Assembly (NCBI GenBank): GCA_963969395.1 | Contig: OZ017797.1 | Location: 3,534,001-3,598,000, forward strand | Length of the DNA stretch: 64,000 nucleotides | Direction of reading: 5' to 3' | DNA from: Pseudoscleropodium purum | Lineage: Eukaryota; Streptophyta; Bryopsida; Hypnales; Brachytheciaceae | Shown: positions 22,921 to 35,053 of the stretch, piece after piece | Numbering within the stretch: position 1 is the first letter of the stretch | How the letters are laid out: each line of letters begins with the position of its first letter | The notes under the pieces: model-generated | Seen by the model: the letters and a program-made list of their open reading frames with translations, nothing else | What the model was told of the DNA's origin: nothing | Databases searched by the model: none | Translations under genes and position numbers: made by a program

Positions 22921-24100
22921 TATACCCAACAGTACATTTCAGATTTTCAGATTGACTGAGGTTCGCATGCCTTTTTAACTCTTTACAAATCTCCTAAAAC
23001 TCCCAAGGCCTTTTTTTTCCTTCTTTAAGAAACACTCGAACTTGCCATTTCTATCACAAAGAAAGAGAAAGAAAAAAAAAAGGTTTGAAAATCATTTTTT
23101 TTAATGCATATCGATGTGCATGTATCTAAAAGCATAGAATCTTGCACAAGAGGAGTATATAAATGTGCACACATAAGAAATTTCAAAAACTTTGACTACA
23201 AAAATTGCAAGATGTTTGCATGTTTGAAATGGCTACACCTAACTTATTACAATACATTTTAGATTGATTGAGGTTTGCATGCCTTTTGAATTCCTAAATC
23301 TCAAACTCCCAAATTAAGGCTCTTTTTTCATCTAAAAACCAACTTAAAATTGCATCAAGAATCCAATTCAAAAGTGCCATTTCTATTGCAAAGAATAAAA
23401 AAACCCAATTCTTGTCTATTGTCGAGTCCCCTCAAGCCACATGTGGTTGAGGACTTTGCTTCTTTCTCTTGCAATGAAATTTTGTTTCATTTGTATAAAA
23501 AAACAAAAAAAACAAAGTGGTTTACAAATCAGATTTTTCTATGTATCTAAACATAAATCTTACACTAGTCAAACTAATATAAATGCATGTAAGAAATTTC
23601 AGAAATTTTGATTGCATAAATTGCAAAATATTTGTGTTTAATCCCTAAGGGCAATAAGCTTCTAAATTCTTTTTGGACAATATAACTTAGTCAAAAGTTT
23701 GTACTACCTACTCAACACTAGAAAAAAAATTCAATTTGTGCATGAGATATTGAAGTCATATTACCCAAAAGAATTTGGACAACTTATTGAAGTTATATTG
23801 GCTGAAAGCATTTCGGAGCTTATTGTCCTTTAATTTAGAGATTAAATGCAAATATCTTGCAATTCAAGTGGTCAAAGGTTTTGAAATTTCTTGCACGCAC
23901 TTTTGTACTAGCTTAGTGCAAGATCCTACGTCTAAATGTCTATAAAAAATTCAATATTTTTGCTCTTTGCAATAGAAATGGTAGTTTTGAGTATTTTTTG
24001 ATGAAAAAAAACTAAGGCCTTAGGAGTTGAGATTTAGGAGTTTAGGGCATGTGAAACTCAATCTAAAATGTATAGTTGGATGTAGCAATTGCAAATTATT
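22921..24100. repeat. Cluster of three diverged repeat copies, two direct and one inverted
   Basis: Copies at about 22921-23232 (+), 23233-23680 (+) and 23840-24090 (-) share TACATTT-n-AGATTGA-n-AGG/GTTT, CATGCC, GCCATTTCTAT-n-CAAAG and AAATTGCAAGATATTTGC. The middle copy is longer because of an internal insertion near 23395-23520. These resemble the TTAA-bounded family in layout but are more diverged. Confidence 0.5.
23395..23520 (+). mobile_element. LINE-like 3' fragment inserted in a repeat copy
   Basis: Present in the middle copy of the 22.9-24.1 kb cluster and absent from its two neighbours. It ends GCAATGAAATTTTGTTTCATTTG followed by an A-rich tail, the same tail motif as at 14.73 and 34.78 kb. 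This is consistent with a 5'-truncated retrotransposed tail; target duplication not resolved. Confidence 0.35.
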
Positions 24101-24654
24101 GGCATATGCAACAATCATCAAATTCATTTGAAACTTAAAAAACGAGTACCTAATTCCAAAAATTACACAATTTCAAAAATTCCCAACTTCTCATAGTGTA
24201 AAAATTTCATCCCTAGAGTGGTCTAAGTTAATTGATCTTGATGGATTTCTACCCAATTTTTGAACATTGTATTCTTTCAATCTATGTAGCCAAGGAGTCA
24301 CATTTTTTACACAACATAGTACGAATATTACACTACAAGATTTTTTGGTTGAATATGTCCAAAAATAAATTCAAATTTAGATTAAAAAAATTAGAATAGT
24401 AGCTTAAAAGGGATTTTGACAAAACAAAGTAAAAGAATTTTAGGGGTTGAAGTGGAAAATTAACAATGATTTTGTACCTTATATGATTAAATTATAAGAC
24501 TTTGAATCTTCTTAACTAATTGTTTTTTAACTACAATTTCATTTTGAAATGTTCAAAATTGATCTTAGTAAAAGACATTATATATTTTCTACCTTCATTG
24601 CATGTATTAGAAAAAAAATCTATATAATTTTCACCTCAATATATGGAATTGAAT

Positions 24655-25870
24655 GGTTCAAGTGTTTTTGAGGGTTATTATAAGAAACACCAATTGTTTT
24701 GGTAGTATTTTGCAAAATTTGTTTTTGTCCAATACTATAACTTTTGACTTATGAATCCAATGTCCAACACAAATATGTGTTTTTAGAGTTTTTGATTGTA
24801 ATTTCAACCTTTATTTTTAAAAAAATTTAATAAAGCATTTTATATTTAAAAATCAATTTTGTTAATATGTCACATTGTTAGATTTAGGGGGTTTGAATAC
24901 TTTTGAGCGTTATAAATTATTGATTTTTAGCTGAAATTTATGTGGTATATTCATGTAGTAGGTAAACATATTTCTAATAAAAGACATCTAAAAAATACAT
25001 TATTTTATGTCCACATTTGTGCTAATAGGACTTCCTTTAATGAACAATTTTTAGTTTTGTTGAAAATTATTTTTCCTATTTTTTACAAATAAAAATGTCC
25101 AAGTATGTATTTTCTACACCAAAATTCAATGTTTAAAAATATGTCCTAGAAAATACCTATTTGGACACTTTAATTTGTAAAAAATAGGATTTTTTTATGT
25201 AAACATATCTAATAATACATCGCAAGGGGTTTTCATCAGAAAGAGAGGTTACTTTCACACTAAATAGACCACTTTTCTCTACCAAGTATAGAACTCGCAA
25301 CCACACCATTTGGTTTAGGTGCCTTTCTACCATCATTCAATAGTTTAGGGTCATCTTAGACAAGAAAAAACAATTTTTAGAGAAACTAAAAATTATCCAT
25401 TAGAAAAGACTTCATGGTGATGAGATTTGACTAAAAAAATGTGGTCAAAACCATTTCTAATGTTCAGAAGTGCATGCGCAAGGGACGCCTATTTGCATGA
25501 ATGTGGAGGACATAATCATATTTTTTTAGATGCCCTTTGGTAGGGACATGTCTATCTACTATAGGAATATACTACAAAAATTTCAACCCAAAATCATTAA
25601 TTTGAACCACTCAATCTAAGTATTCAAAATCCCTAAATTCAAAAGTGTGACACATTAATAAAATTGACATTTAAATATTAAAAAAAAATTAATTAAAAAA
25701 AAGAAAAGGGATGCAATTACAATCAAAAATCCTACAAACTAAAGGGGTGTGTGTGTGTGGGGTGTGGGGGGGCAATGGATTTCAAATTCAGAAGTTACAA
25801 TGAAGGACAACCACAATTTTAGAAAATGGTATAATAGTCGTTGTTTTTTGCAATGACTCTTGAATAGGTA
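24655..25870. repeat. Long imperfect inverted repeat with a second one nested in its loop
   Basis: Outer arms lie at about 24655-25010 and 25519-25870 and keep many ordered matches (for example TTTTTGATTGTAATT, AATTTTGTTAATATGTCACA, ACATCTAAAAAATA). In the loop, 25073-25119 and 25151-25197 form a second, better matched pair with CCTATTTTTTACAAAT cores. It resembles a fold-back or long-TIR element; ends and target duplication unresolved. A GT/G-rich microsatellite at 25749-25773 sits in the right arm. Confidence 0.55.
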
Positions 25871-27164
25871 TCAATCTATCTGACCAAATCATTTAATTTT
25901 TTTAGAATATATTTTTATCTACCTATTTTGACATTGAAATAAACTTTGAACTTTTGCAATATTTATTGGAATGAGTGAAACAAAGCTTCACATGTATACT
26001 AGGATGATTAGCATCCATTGTAAAAATTTGATGTAGAAAATCCAAATGATGAAATCAAAAGAGTCTTGCAAGAGTTCTCATAGTATTATACGGGTTAAAG
26101 TAGAGAAAGCAAGTGTTTTTGTACCTAAAGTGACTACATTATAAGACTTTGAATCCTTTGAATTCAATTTTTTTACACCACAAATTTTGCATTTCTAATT
26201 ATTGTACATACTAATATCAACAAAGATATTGTTTTAGCAAGAAAATTGAACCACATGGAAGTTAGTTTTCTTAATTATGAAAATTGATTTCAAGAACAAA
26301 TCCAAATCAATATTTTATTTTCAAAAAGATTGTTTGCAAAAAAAAAGAGCTCCATAACTTTTACATCACTAATCCAAATATAAGGAATAAAAGCTTTTCA
26401 TGTTGATCAAAATATAATCTATGAGAAATAAATTTTAAAATTTTAATTTCAATTTTTTGAGGAATTTTATTGCTACGTAGAAAACTACTTTTTGAGCTCA
26501 GGGTGGCATTTCACTTGCAAGCACTAATTGAAGTAAAAAAATTTATAATCCTAGAAAGCTAATACATTTTTTCTATCTTCTACGAGTTTTCAAAGAATTA
26601 TATAAAAAATTAAGATGATAGGAACATGGCCAAATCTCAAAGTGTTTCCCAAGGAAATATTTGGGACTTTATGGTTTAAAATAGCAAATATGTTATTGTC
26701 ATGAAAAGAATACTTTACTAGCTCTTGATAAAAAGTGGAATGCTTTGATTTGACATTAGCTACATGTCACAAAGTTTCAGCAAGACATAAAAAACAAGCT
26801 TATGTTGTAAGGACATAGCCTATATTAGGCTTGTATCCATGTTTTTTTTTTCTCAATTGTAATGAATTTTTCATTTTTGTTTGTTGTTTCTCTTTTCAGT
26901 GCATAGTTCTCCAACAAAAAAATTGAGCATTTGGTGGAGTTTTCTTTAATTGTAAAAAGCTCAAAGTTGAATTTTTGTTCTAAAGGTATCAAATGAATTT
27001 TTTTCAATACCTTTCAAAGGGATGATTACAATGCTTTAGAGAAGATGGACACAACATATAAAATCAAGGTAATAATTATCTTTCTCTACTTCATTTAAAT
27101 ATACTCCAAACAATCAAGGAAGTGCAAGCATGTGAAAATAGAATCTAAGGTAGTCTATTCTTAA
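25871..27164. other. AT-rich intergenic DNA
   Basis: No supported gene. A segment near 26.1 kb (TACATTATAAGACTTTGAATCC) recurs at about 24.5 kb and, weakly, at 44.3 kb. Confidence 0.4.
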
Positions 27165-27410
27165 AAGTAACCATTTAAGAGTTGATTGCTTTTAGGGGAA
27201 GTAAACTCCTTGAAACAATTTTCAATAAATGTTTGTAGGAAGATAAATGAAATTGGCATCTAACCCAAGTTATTTCATATGTTTTTAACCTTTGTAGAAT
27301 TAGTCATGAGTTTTGGAAGTTGAAATATAGTGGTCACTAAAAGTGATCGACCATCTCTTGAAATGTACACTATCAGTACATTGAAGAAAGCAAAATGTAC
27401 CTCTATGTCA
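27165..27410 (+). repeat. Dispersed repeat, plus copy
   Basis: Includes ATATAGTGGTCACTAAAAG, GTACACTAT-n-AGTACATTG and AAAATGTAC. The same order on the other strand occurs at 30715-30965, so this pair forms inverted repeats bounding 27.4-30.7 kb. Confidence 0.5.
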
Positions 27411-28270
27411 TGCTCACTTTTAGAGCATGGTTTTTTTTAGAGCAATCTACTTTATGAGCTCATGAGCCTAAGTGTCTATATTATGAAAATTTTCTATGGT
27501 TATAGTTATTTTTAGTATGAGCACCTATGCCATTGACTATTTTCAAGTTAATATAGTATACCTATATTATAAACACCTTCAAATGGTTCAGTAGGTTTAA
27601 ACCTACTACTAGGTTCAAGGCTCAGTCATAGGCTCATATCTTTATGCTTATTTGCTAGCATCATTGCAAACAATCAAGTTTTCCTATGATGACAATTACA
27701 TATCTATGCATGACATACAATAACGTAGAGTTCATTTTTTTTAAAAGATATTTAGTTCATGTAACCAAACCTAATTGTGATTTGTTTCTAAAATTGACCC
27801 TTACATGTTCTTGCCTACAATAATTAGACTCTTTTCATGAAAATCTAGATTTGATTCTAGGTACACCTATTGTCGACATTTTCAAAATTCATCTTCTAAA
27901 GTCCAAATGTATTCTAGCAAATTATACAAGTAGTTATTGCGTCTTTGGAGGAGTTAGTAAGAAATTGTGGCTTTTAAAGAAAACCATACTTGAAAAATTC
28001 ATGGAGTACATGCATCATTCGCCAGTTCAACCATTGATTGGTGGTTAAGCTTTTTCAAAAAATTTGAAAGGGGTACATATGTCACCTTTCCATTGGTTGA
28101 AAAAATAAAATGGGTGCTTTTGAAATACTCACCCTACCTATATTTGAATTTTTTTGAAATTCTTTTGGACTAAAAATGATATAAAACATTTGAAATCTAT
28201 TTTTCATATATATTTCACATGAATATATATGTAACCTACGTGTTTTCATATATATTTTGTGTATATTCTA
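27411..28270. other. Intergenic DNA
   Basis: Only a short plus-strand open stretch (27851-28048) is present; see rejected items. Confidence 0.35.
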
Positions 28271-28273
28271 TGT

Positions 28274-28276
<3 letters not shown>

Positions 28277-28308
<32 letters not shown>

Positions 28309-28348
28309 TGTATGTATATGTATATATATAGTGTGTGTATGTATGTAT
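28277..28348. repeat. Microsatellite (CA)n followed by TA/GT-rich tract
   Basis: About 15 CA units, then TATATATATA and GTGTGTGTATGTATG. Likely polymorphic. Confidence 0.9.
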
Positions 28349-30714
28349 AACGTCCCCTAAATGTACTCTAACAAATCTCATAATTTCCTCTATAAACTTA
28401 TTTTCTTAAAGATCCAACAAACATTGTAATAGCACATGTATGCAAATTAATTTAACTATCTTTTTGTAACAATGGTTTATAAAAGAAACAAACTCAAGAA
28501 TTAACTTAATTCCTAAACAACCAAGACCATTTTCTTTTGTCAAAAAACACTCAAAATTGTCATTTCTATTGCATTCATCCAAGAAAATATAACTTTTTTT
28601 TTAAAGAAAATAATCCTAAAATCTTGTAATTTACGTATTTGAGATCATATGGTAAGAATTTCACAAAGTTTGACTGAACAAATTGGAAGATATTAGCATT
28701 CAAAATTGAAAATAAAAGTTTTTTAAAATTCTAACTTAAAATTTCAGATGGCCTTGACTGCTATTTGTTGGAAAAATTTGCACTACAAACTTTAAATATA
28801 AATTTTTTGTGTTGAAGAATTGAGTTGAAAGTCTAGGAAAAAATTTCAAAAAACACACACTTGATTATCATTCTTTATAAAAGAAATTCAAATAGAAATA
28901 GGTGCAAGATTGAAACAAAAATTATATTCCCATGAAGCTAATAAGTTTTTTTTTATCATATGAGAAAGTTTCAAAAAAATTCACTAAAAATTGAGGTCAT
29001 AAAAGCCTACCCAAACTCCTAAGAGTCCCCTGAGAGGACTCTTGGTCCTTTAGAGATTAAACCAATGGAATGACTAATCACATGATTAGAGAGGGTTAGA
29101 TTGACTTATATACCCCCAAAGGCCTCAAGAGACCACTTCAAAGGGTTCAAGAATCCTTGTAGACTCTATTGGCTTCATATTTTTTATTGTGGGTGTTAAT
29201 TATTTTATTCTACATGTGAAGCTTTGTTCCATGTCATTTCAATAAATAATGCAAAATTTAGAATTAACAAAATTGAATGTCAAAGCAAGTAGCTAAAATA
29301 TATTTTAAGAAAAATTCATGAATTTTATTGTGTTGATACCTACTCAAAAACATTAGAACCTTTGTTCACTTTATTGGTCACTATTCTATTATAAAAAACA
29401 AAGAAACATACATTAGAAGCATTCAATTCCAAATGATGAAGTAAAAGTTTTGAAGAGTTTTATTTTGAAGGCAACAATGGTAGAAAAATATATAAAGTTG
29501 TTTTTGAACTCAATTTTGAACATTTCCAAATAAAAAACAAAGCACATGATATACAGTGGCACTCAAAATTTCTCAAATAGTTATAAAAAATGTTGTAGCT
29601 AACCGAAGAATTAATTAGAAATTTCGACAAAATTTCAACATATTGAAGTTCAAATGACACGTTTGCATCTTATGAATTCTCATAAATATGAAATCAATTT
29701 TTTATATTTTAAAGATTTAATCAGATTAATTGGTGATTATTTTAATGCAAATAAATTTTTTTATAAGATTCTTTAGTAAGTAAATGAAAATTCATTTTGA
29801 AATTTCGTGACAAGAATTTCGAAAAACATTTAAATTTTAGTGACTAAAATTAAGTTCCAAGTATTTTTGTTTCTATAATTAACTTAAAAATCCACCCAAA
29901 ATTGGAAAACATTTGAAGCATGTATTTAATATTTATATATTTTTCTTTTGATATTTTGGAATTGTAACTGTTTAAGGTTATATTTTAGTCAATAATAATT
30001 CACTCAATAAACTTTTAAAAGTTCACAAAATATTTAGCATATAATTCTCATTTCCCTCACTAAAGAGTTTTGTAAATTTTATCACTTGTGTTAAAAAGTT
30101 ATTTGCCACCAATAAGTTTGATTAAATTCTAAGAAAATTTAAAATTGTCTTCAAAATTTCGAAAATTTAGTTTCTGCAAGTGTAGCATAGTATGTCCAAA
30201 ATTTTGTTGAAAAATATCATTTCTCAATTTAATTACAACAATTTTTGAAGTGTATGAAAATTTATGAGAGCCATTGTATGCTACTTCTTGGATCATTCTC
30301 ACCATTGGGATCTACAATTCTCAAATCCTTATCAAAGTTATTAGCAAATTTTGTTTTTTATTTCATCTAGTAGTACCTTCCACTTTATAATATTTCTAAA
30401 GGTAAATATGAAATGTTTTTGGTTAAATTTTTACTATATATTCTCAAAAGAATTTCTAATGTATTTTCTAATTTGCAAAAGTTTTGAATATACTTATTTT
30501 TTTCCAAAACATTGAAAGACAAAACTTCACTTTTGAAAAGGGCTAGAACAAAACTACTTTTTGAATTTAGACATAATAGAGTAGCAATTATTAAAAAAAT
30601 TATAAATTTTTTTGTAGAGGATGCACTTGAACAAGTGAACTATAGGATCCTACGGTTGACAAAATTTTTAGAGAAATAAGGTGATCATTTGAAGGGTTGA
30701 ATAGTTAAAACAGG
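28349..30714. other. AT-rich intergenic DNA with diverged repeat fragments
   Basis: 28500-28720 resembles the repeat of 22.9-24.1 kb (CATTTCTATTGCA, ATATTAGCATT). A small hairpin AAGAGTCC-n7-GGACTCTT lies at about 29019-29041. No gene seen. Confidence 0.4.
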
Positions 30715-30965
30715 GTATACCAAAAGCGACCACTATCATATGGATACATTTTTCTTTTTGCAATGTACCAATAGTGTATATCTTCAAAAGTGGTTGCCTT
30801 TTAGTGACCACTATATTTCAACTTAAAAAATTTGTAACTAATTCCACAAAGGTGTAAAGACTATGAAACGACTTGGGTTTGATGACAATTCCATTCTTCT
30901 CCTTAGGACAAAATTTCACTAAAGATTATTTCAAGGAGTTTTAGTTTAGCTTCACTCCAAAAGTC
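30715..30965 (-). repeat. Dispersed repeat, minus copy
   Basis: Reverse-oriented partner of 27165-27410. It ends about 40 bp before a fold-back element. The pair may be the ends of a large decayed element, but nothing recognisable lies between them. Confidence 0.5.
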
Positions 30966-31006
30966 AATTATCTCTTACAAGATTGCTTTTAAAGTAGACT
31001 ACTATA

Positions 31007-31979
31007 CAGTTGGGTACAATAATCTTACAAATTTTTGCATTCACTAGGAAAATAAGTTCACTACTGTCCTTTTTGACACCCTCCAGAGCGTTGAAAAGTT
31101 TGTTTTTTACCATGAATTTTTTGACACTATATTATATCCAAGTTAATAATATGTGTGTCAAATTTCAAGGCCAAAAGATTCACACAAAAAAAAATAATTT
31201 GAAATCTACCAACATATGTGAGAAAATTTTCATTGATGCCAACTTTGACACCCTCCTAAAGGATAAATTTTTTTTTCCATGAATTTTTTTTCATGAAATC
31301 ATCTCTATGTTGATAATATGTGTGCTAAGTTTCAAGTTGAAATTATTCACCCACAAAAAGATATTCAAAATCTACCAACATGTGTAGTTGTGAAATTATT
31401 TTCTATGATTATATATGTTGGTAGATTTCAAATATTTTTTTGTAGGTGAATCTTTTCAACTTGAAACTTAGCACATATGTTATCAACACAGAGTTGATCT
31501 CATGAAAATAATTTCATGGTAAATAAACAATTTTCAGTCCTTCAGAGGGTGTCAAAGTTGGCAATTGTGAAATTGTTTCTCACAACTATACATATTGGTT
31601 GATTTTGAGTATTTATCTTTTTGTGGGTGAATCTTTTCAACTTGAAACTTAGGAGACATATTATCAACATAGAGATGATCTCATGAGAAAAATTTCATGG
31701 AAAAACAAAAAAAATTTAATCCTTTAGGAGGGTGTCAAAGTTGGCATTAGTGAAAATTTTCTCACAGCTACACATGTTGGTAGATTTCAAATAACTTTTT
31801 TTGTATGAGTCTTTGGGCCTTGAAATTTGACACACATATTATTAATTTGGATTTAATATAGTGTCAAAAAATTCATGATAAAACAAATTTTTCAACCCTG
31901 GGGAAGGTGTCAAAGTAGACAACAATGAACTTTTTTTCCTTGTGAATGCAAAAGTTTGTAAGATTATTGTATTCAACTG
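31007..31979. mobile_element. TA-flanked fold-back element with tandem subrepeats (Tc1/mariner-like ends)
   Basis: Ends are CAGTTGGGTACAATAATC at 31007 and, inverted, CAGTTGAATACAATAATC at 31979, each flanked by TA (31005-31006 and 31980-31981). The body is a head-to-head array of units of about 172-183 bp: about two in minus orientation on the left and three in plus orientation on the right. GTGTCAAAG anchors are at 31549, 31732 and 31907 (+), and GACACC anchors at 31075 and 31247 (-). TA duplication and CAGT-type ends are typical of Tc1/mariner; subrepeats inside inverted arms are typical of fold-back elements. There is no coding capacity, so it is non-autonomous. Confidence 0.65.
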
Positions 31980-32175
31980 TACATTAGGGTCAATTTGCAT
32001 TATATAAGATTTTGGGGCAATAGAGGGTTGTTTTAGCCCTATTTCCCTTGTTGGAACTACAATACGCAGTCAAAATAAAAATATATGAAAATAATGAAAA
32101 AAATACATAAAATAATTTTAAAATAATTTTTGACATGTCACTCTGTCCACCACATTAGATTGCGTAGTTGGCAGC

Positions 32176-32203
32176 GTTCCCAAAGTTTTCAAACTCTGGG
32201 AAC
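32176..32203. repeat. Short strong hairpin
   Basis: GTTCCCAAAGTTT, TC loop, AAACTCTGGGAAC: 12 of 13 pairs. Role unknown. Confidence 0.6.
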
Positions 32204-34170
32204 TGGCAGTCTTCTAGAACCCCCAAATCTCTTCTATTAATTTGACCCCATAATTATGAAATCGTTTATTATTCAATTCATTTTCTTTTGGATAACCCTT
32301 GAAGTTCTTTGAAAATATTTCACCAAAAAAACAATCAAAATGGGTTGTTTTGATGACAAACACCCCCCAAAAATGAAAATAAAATCTTCTTTTATTTAAC
32401 CATAAGATCTAGTAGTAGACTACTTTATATTGGGTTTTAGTATTAGGATGTGATGCAAATACTTATTTATTTATTTACTAAGTTTGTATAAAGATGGTAT
32501 TGTACACACAATAACCCTTTTTGTTTAGTAGCACGTCAAAGCATGTTGGAGCTTTTATCACATAGAGGGAATCTTATAAGAACTGAAACTTCTTATGAGA
32601 AGGTATGAAGTATGTATTAATTTCAAATTTAATTGTCTATTGATGACATGTTGTTAAAACAATTTAACCTTTTTATACATTTAGCCAATAGGTAAACATG
32701 GTAAAATATTCCATCATTGTTTCAAATAACATTAGACTAATTTTTAGTAGTGAATTTACTTTGAAAAAGTACAGTAATGGATCAAATGTTGAAACAACAA
32801 TGAAAGAAAGGGGGGGGAGGGGGGAGAATTTGAGGTATAACTATGAACGGCTTCATTTTTTATAAAAAAAATTGAAAAGTGTTGAGTATGGTACAATGTT
32901 AGTGGTGGAGAATTTTCAAAGAGGAATTGGAAGGGACATGTTTATAGAACTTAACACCATTGTCTTCAATTATTTTCTTCCAAAGCACTCAATCCCAAGT
33001 AATTTTAGAATTCATCATTGTTTACATTTTGAAAACATGTTTTCATTTAATTTATTTAAAATTTTCATTTATTTTGTGTAAATGTACTACAAATTAAATG
33101 TTATTTATTCCCTAAATGCCAATAGTCAATTCAAACTAGACCTACATGTGCTATTAATAGTATGTGACATTGTACAACCTTTTTGACATTTTTATTTTGT
33201 TTGATGTTCAAATTTTTGATTATAAAATATTCATATCAAGTTTCTAATATCTTTAATAATTAGTATTTGTCAAATTAGATTAGAAACACATGACTTTTAA
33301 GTACTTGAAAAGTACAAATTTATTTTCATTGCTTGAATGAAAGTTTGTTGTGATTGACAAAATTTATACATTAAACATATATATGAAACAAATATTTATA
33401 ATGGAGGGTTGACAATAAAAACATTACTACTTAGATTCTCATAAAACAATTACGTGTACATGTGATTGAATATGCAATTGCACATTGTTTTTATTAAGAA
33501 ACTATCAAACTCTTGTAGGATTTCAAAAGAAGTCAATAGAGTACTCTAAAATCTCCTTAAAAAAAATTAAATTGGAAGAAGTGGGAGAAGCAAGCTAACA
33601 TTTCTCTCTTAAAATCTGCTTGAGATTTTGAAGCCTCATGTAAGAATTCTAAACAAATTCTAGAGGGAATGGGGTGGGTCAGGGTGGAAGGGACATTTCT
33701 TTGGACATTTTCAAACACGTCCTTTGAAATTTATTCATAACTTTTAGGTGGATTATTGAAATATCAAAAAGATTTTTGGAGATAAAAGTGTACTTGATTC
33801 CCCAACTTTTCTTGGTTTGAAGTTTTTTGAAAACATATAGTCCACTATGCCTAAATGAGGTCTGAAATTTGACATTTATCACAACTCCCGCGTTTCCACT
33901 TAACCATGAGTGGAGGAGCTCTTTTTTTTCCTCATTCACATATCCCACATGATTTGTTTCACCCATCGCTACTCCACTAGTATAAACATCTTTCCTCCAC
34001 TCCAAACGCACCTTGAGATTGGTTGTAGGGCTTTACTGAATTAGTGGAGCAAGAAATGTAATATGTAGCACGAGACCCACATCATTTTTGCAGTTTTCTT
34101 ATTGAACATTTTGTTTACTATTTCATTCTCTTTTACTTTGACGGAAAATCAATTTTAAAGCAAAATGAAA
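32204..34170. other. AT-rich intergenic DNA
   Basis: Contains a G-run tract (about 32808-32826). A 110-codon minus-strand frame at 34011-33679 is discussed under rejected items. No supported gene. Confidence 0.35.
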
Positions 34171-34179
34171 ATCAGGTAG

Positions 34180-34760
34180 TGGGGTCTCCAGAGGCTGTGG
34201 AGCAACCCCCACAAATCCCAGCCCTACCCCCGAAAGAGGCCCAGTGGGACATTGTGTGTAACCAAGCCCCCCTGTAATGACACCAAAGGATTAATTAACA
34301 GCAAGTGCGAACGTACGTACGAATACTTATCTTATCTTTAATTTTTTATTTATTTTAAACTTTACACAAATAAAGGGAACTTATCTTAATTTATCACTCC
34401 TCCCATTTCACCATGGCAGACGGAGGCAGCCAGGTCATAACTTATTTACCTGAATCTGCGGTCTAAAGCTGACTCGTTGTCTTAACTGCAGTTAAGACAA
34501 GAATGATCATGATTACTAAGAAACAGGAGTACATTATGTTACCGGTACCGGTATATCAGTTGATTGGCCGGCACAGCAGACAGATAATTAGCTCTCCGTA
34601 TTTGCAGACCAAAAAGAAGGTTTCAGGAGGTACAAGGACAGGTACAGTACAACAGTCACACTTACGCGGCACTCGAAACAGTGCTGCTGCCCCTGTACTT
34701 CTGTAGTGCTGTACCGTGTCACATGAAGAAATCCATCAAGCAAAATCCTGGGTCTTGAAG
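34180..34760. other. GC-richer island, possibly a gene start
   Basis: Abrupt GC rise. CACCATGGCAGACGG at 34410-34424 is a near-ideal start context opening a 17-codon frame that reads MADGGSQ up to CAG|GTCATA, a possible 5' splice site at 34430-34437. No downstream exon could be identified, so a gene is not claimed. Two overlapping frames of about 70 codons at 34503-34809 look non-coding. Confidence 0.3.
34477..34500. repeat. Perfect 24-bp palindrome
   Basis: The 24 bases centred on CTGCAG (inner part GTCTTAACTGCAGTTAAGAC) are exactly self-complementary. It could be a dimeric protein-binding site or a hairpin. Confidence 0.9.
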
Positions 34761-34774
34761 TATTTTCATTATTG

Positions 34775-34812
34775 GAACGTTTAATGAAATTCCGTTTCAT
34801 TTGTTTCAAATG
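34775..34812 (+). repeat. LINE-like 3' tail motif, copy 3
   Basis: TTTAATGAAATTCCGTTTCA followed by TTTG matches the motif at 14.73 and 23.48 kb, but no A-rich tail follows here. Confidence 0.3.
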
Positions 34813-34919
34813 AATAATTTAATTATTTATTTATTGGAAAGTTTTTTCATTGATTAATTTTGAATCATGTCCCCATTTTTTACAGAGAGGAATCATTTAC
34901 ATATCCTCTATTCTGAAAT

Positions 34920-35053
34920 GATTGTCTGTAATTCCAAAAATAGATGTCAAGGAGTTAGATTGATTGTCTGTAATTCCAAAAATAGATGTCAAGGAGTTAG
35001 ATTGATTGTCTGTAATTCCAAAAATAGATGTCAAGGAGTTAGATTGATTGTCT
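34920..35053 (+). repeat. Perfect tandem triplication, 42-bp unit
   Basis: Units start at 34920, 34962 and 35004 with no differences, followed by the first 8 bases of a fourth (35046-35053). The unit begins GATTGTCTGTAATTCC and ends GGAGTTAGATT. Because 42 is a multiple of three, it keeps a plus-strand frame open (34867-35118) with a repeated 14-residue block. The frame is otherwise unsupported. Confidence 0.95.

Noticed and set aside
27851..28048. Short frame starting DLILGTP resembling a retroelement protease motif
   Set aside because: Only one short motif matches; the rest resembles nothing and the flanks carry no other retroelement domain.
33679..34011. 110-codon minus-strand frame
   Set aside because: No domain, no supporting context; the start lies at a GGTGCGTTTGG-like sequence that could be a transposon end, so probably chance within an element.
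28277..35053. Tandem repeats as a CRISPR array
   Set aside because: The repeats are directly adjacent without unique spacers and the genome is eukaryotic.
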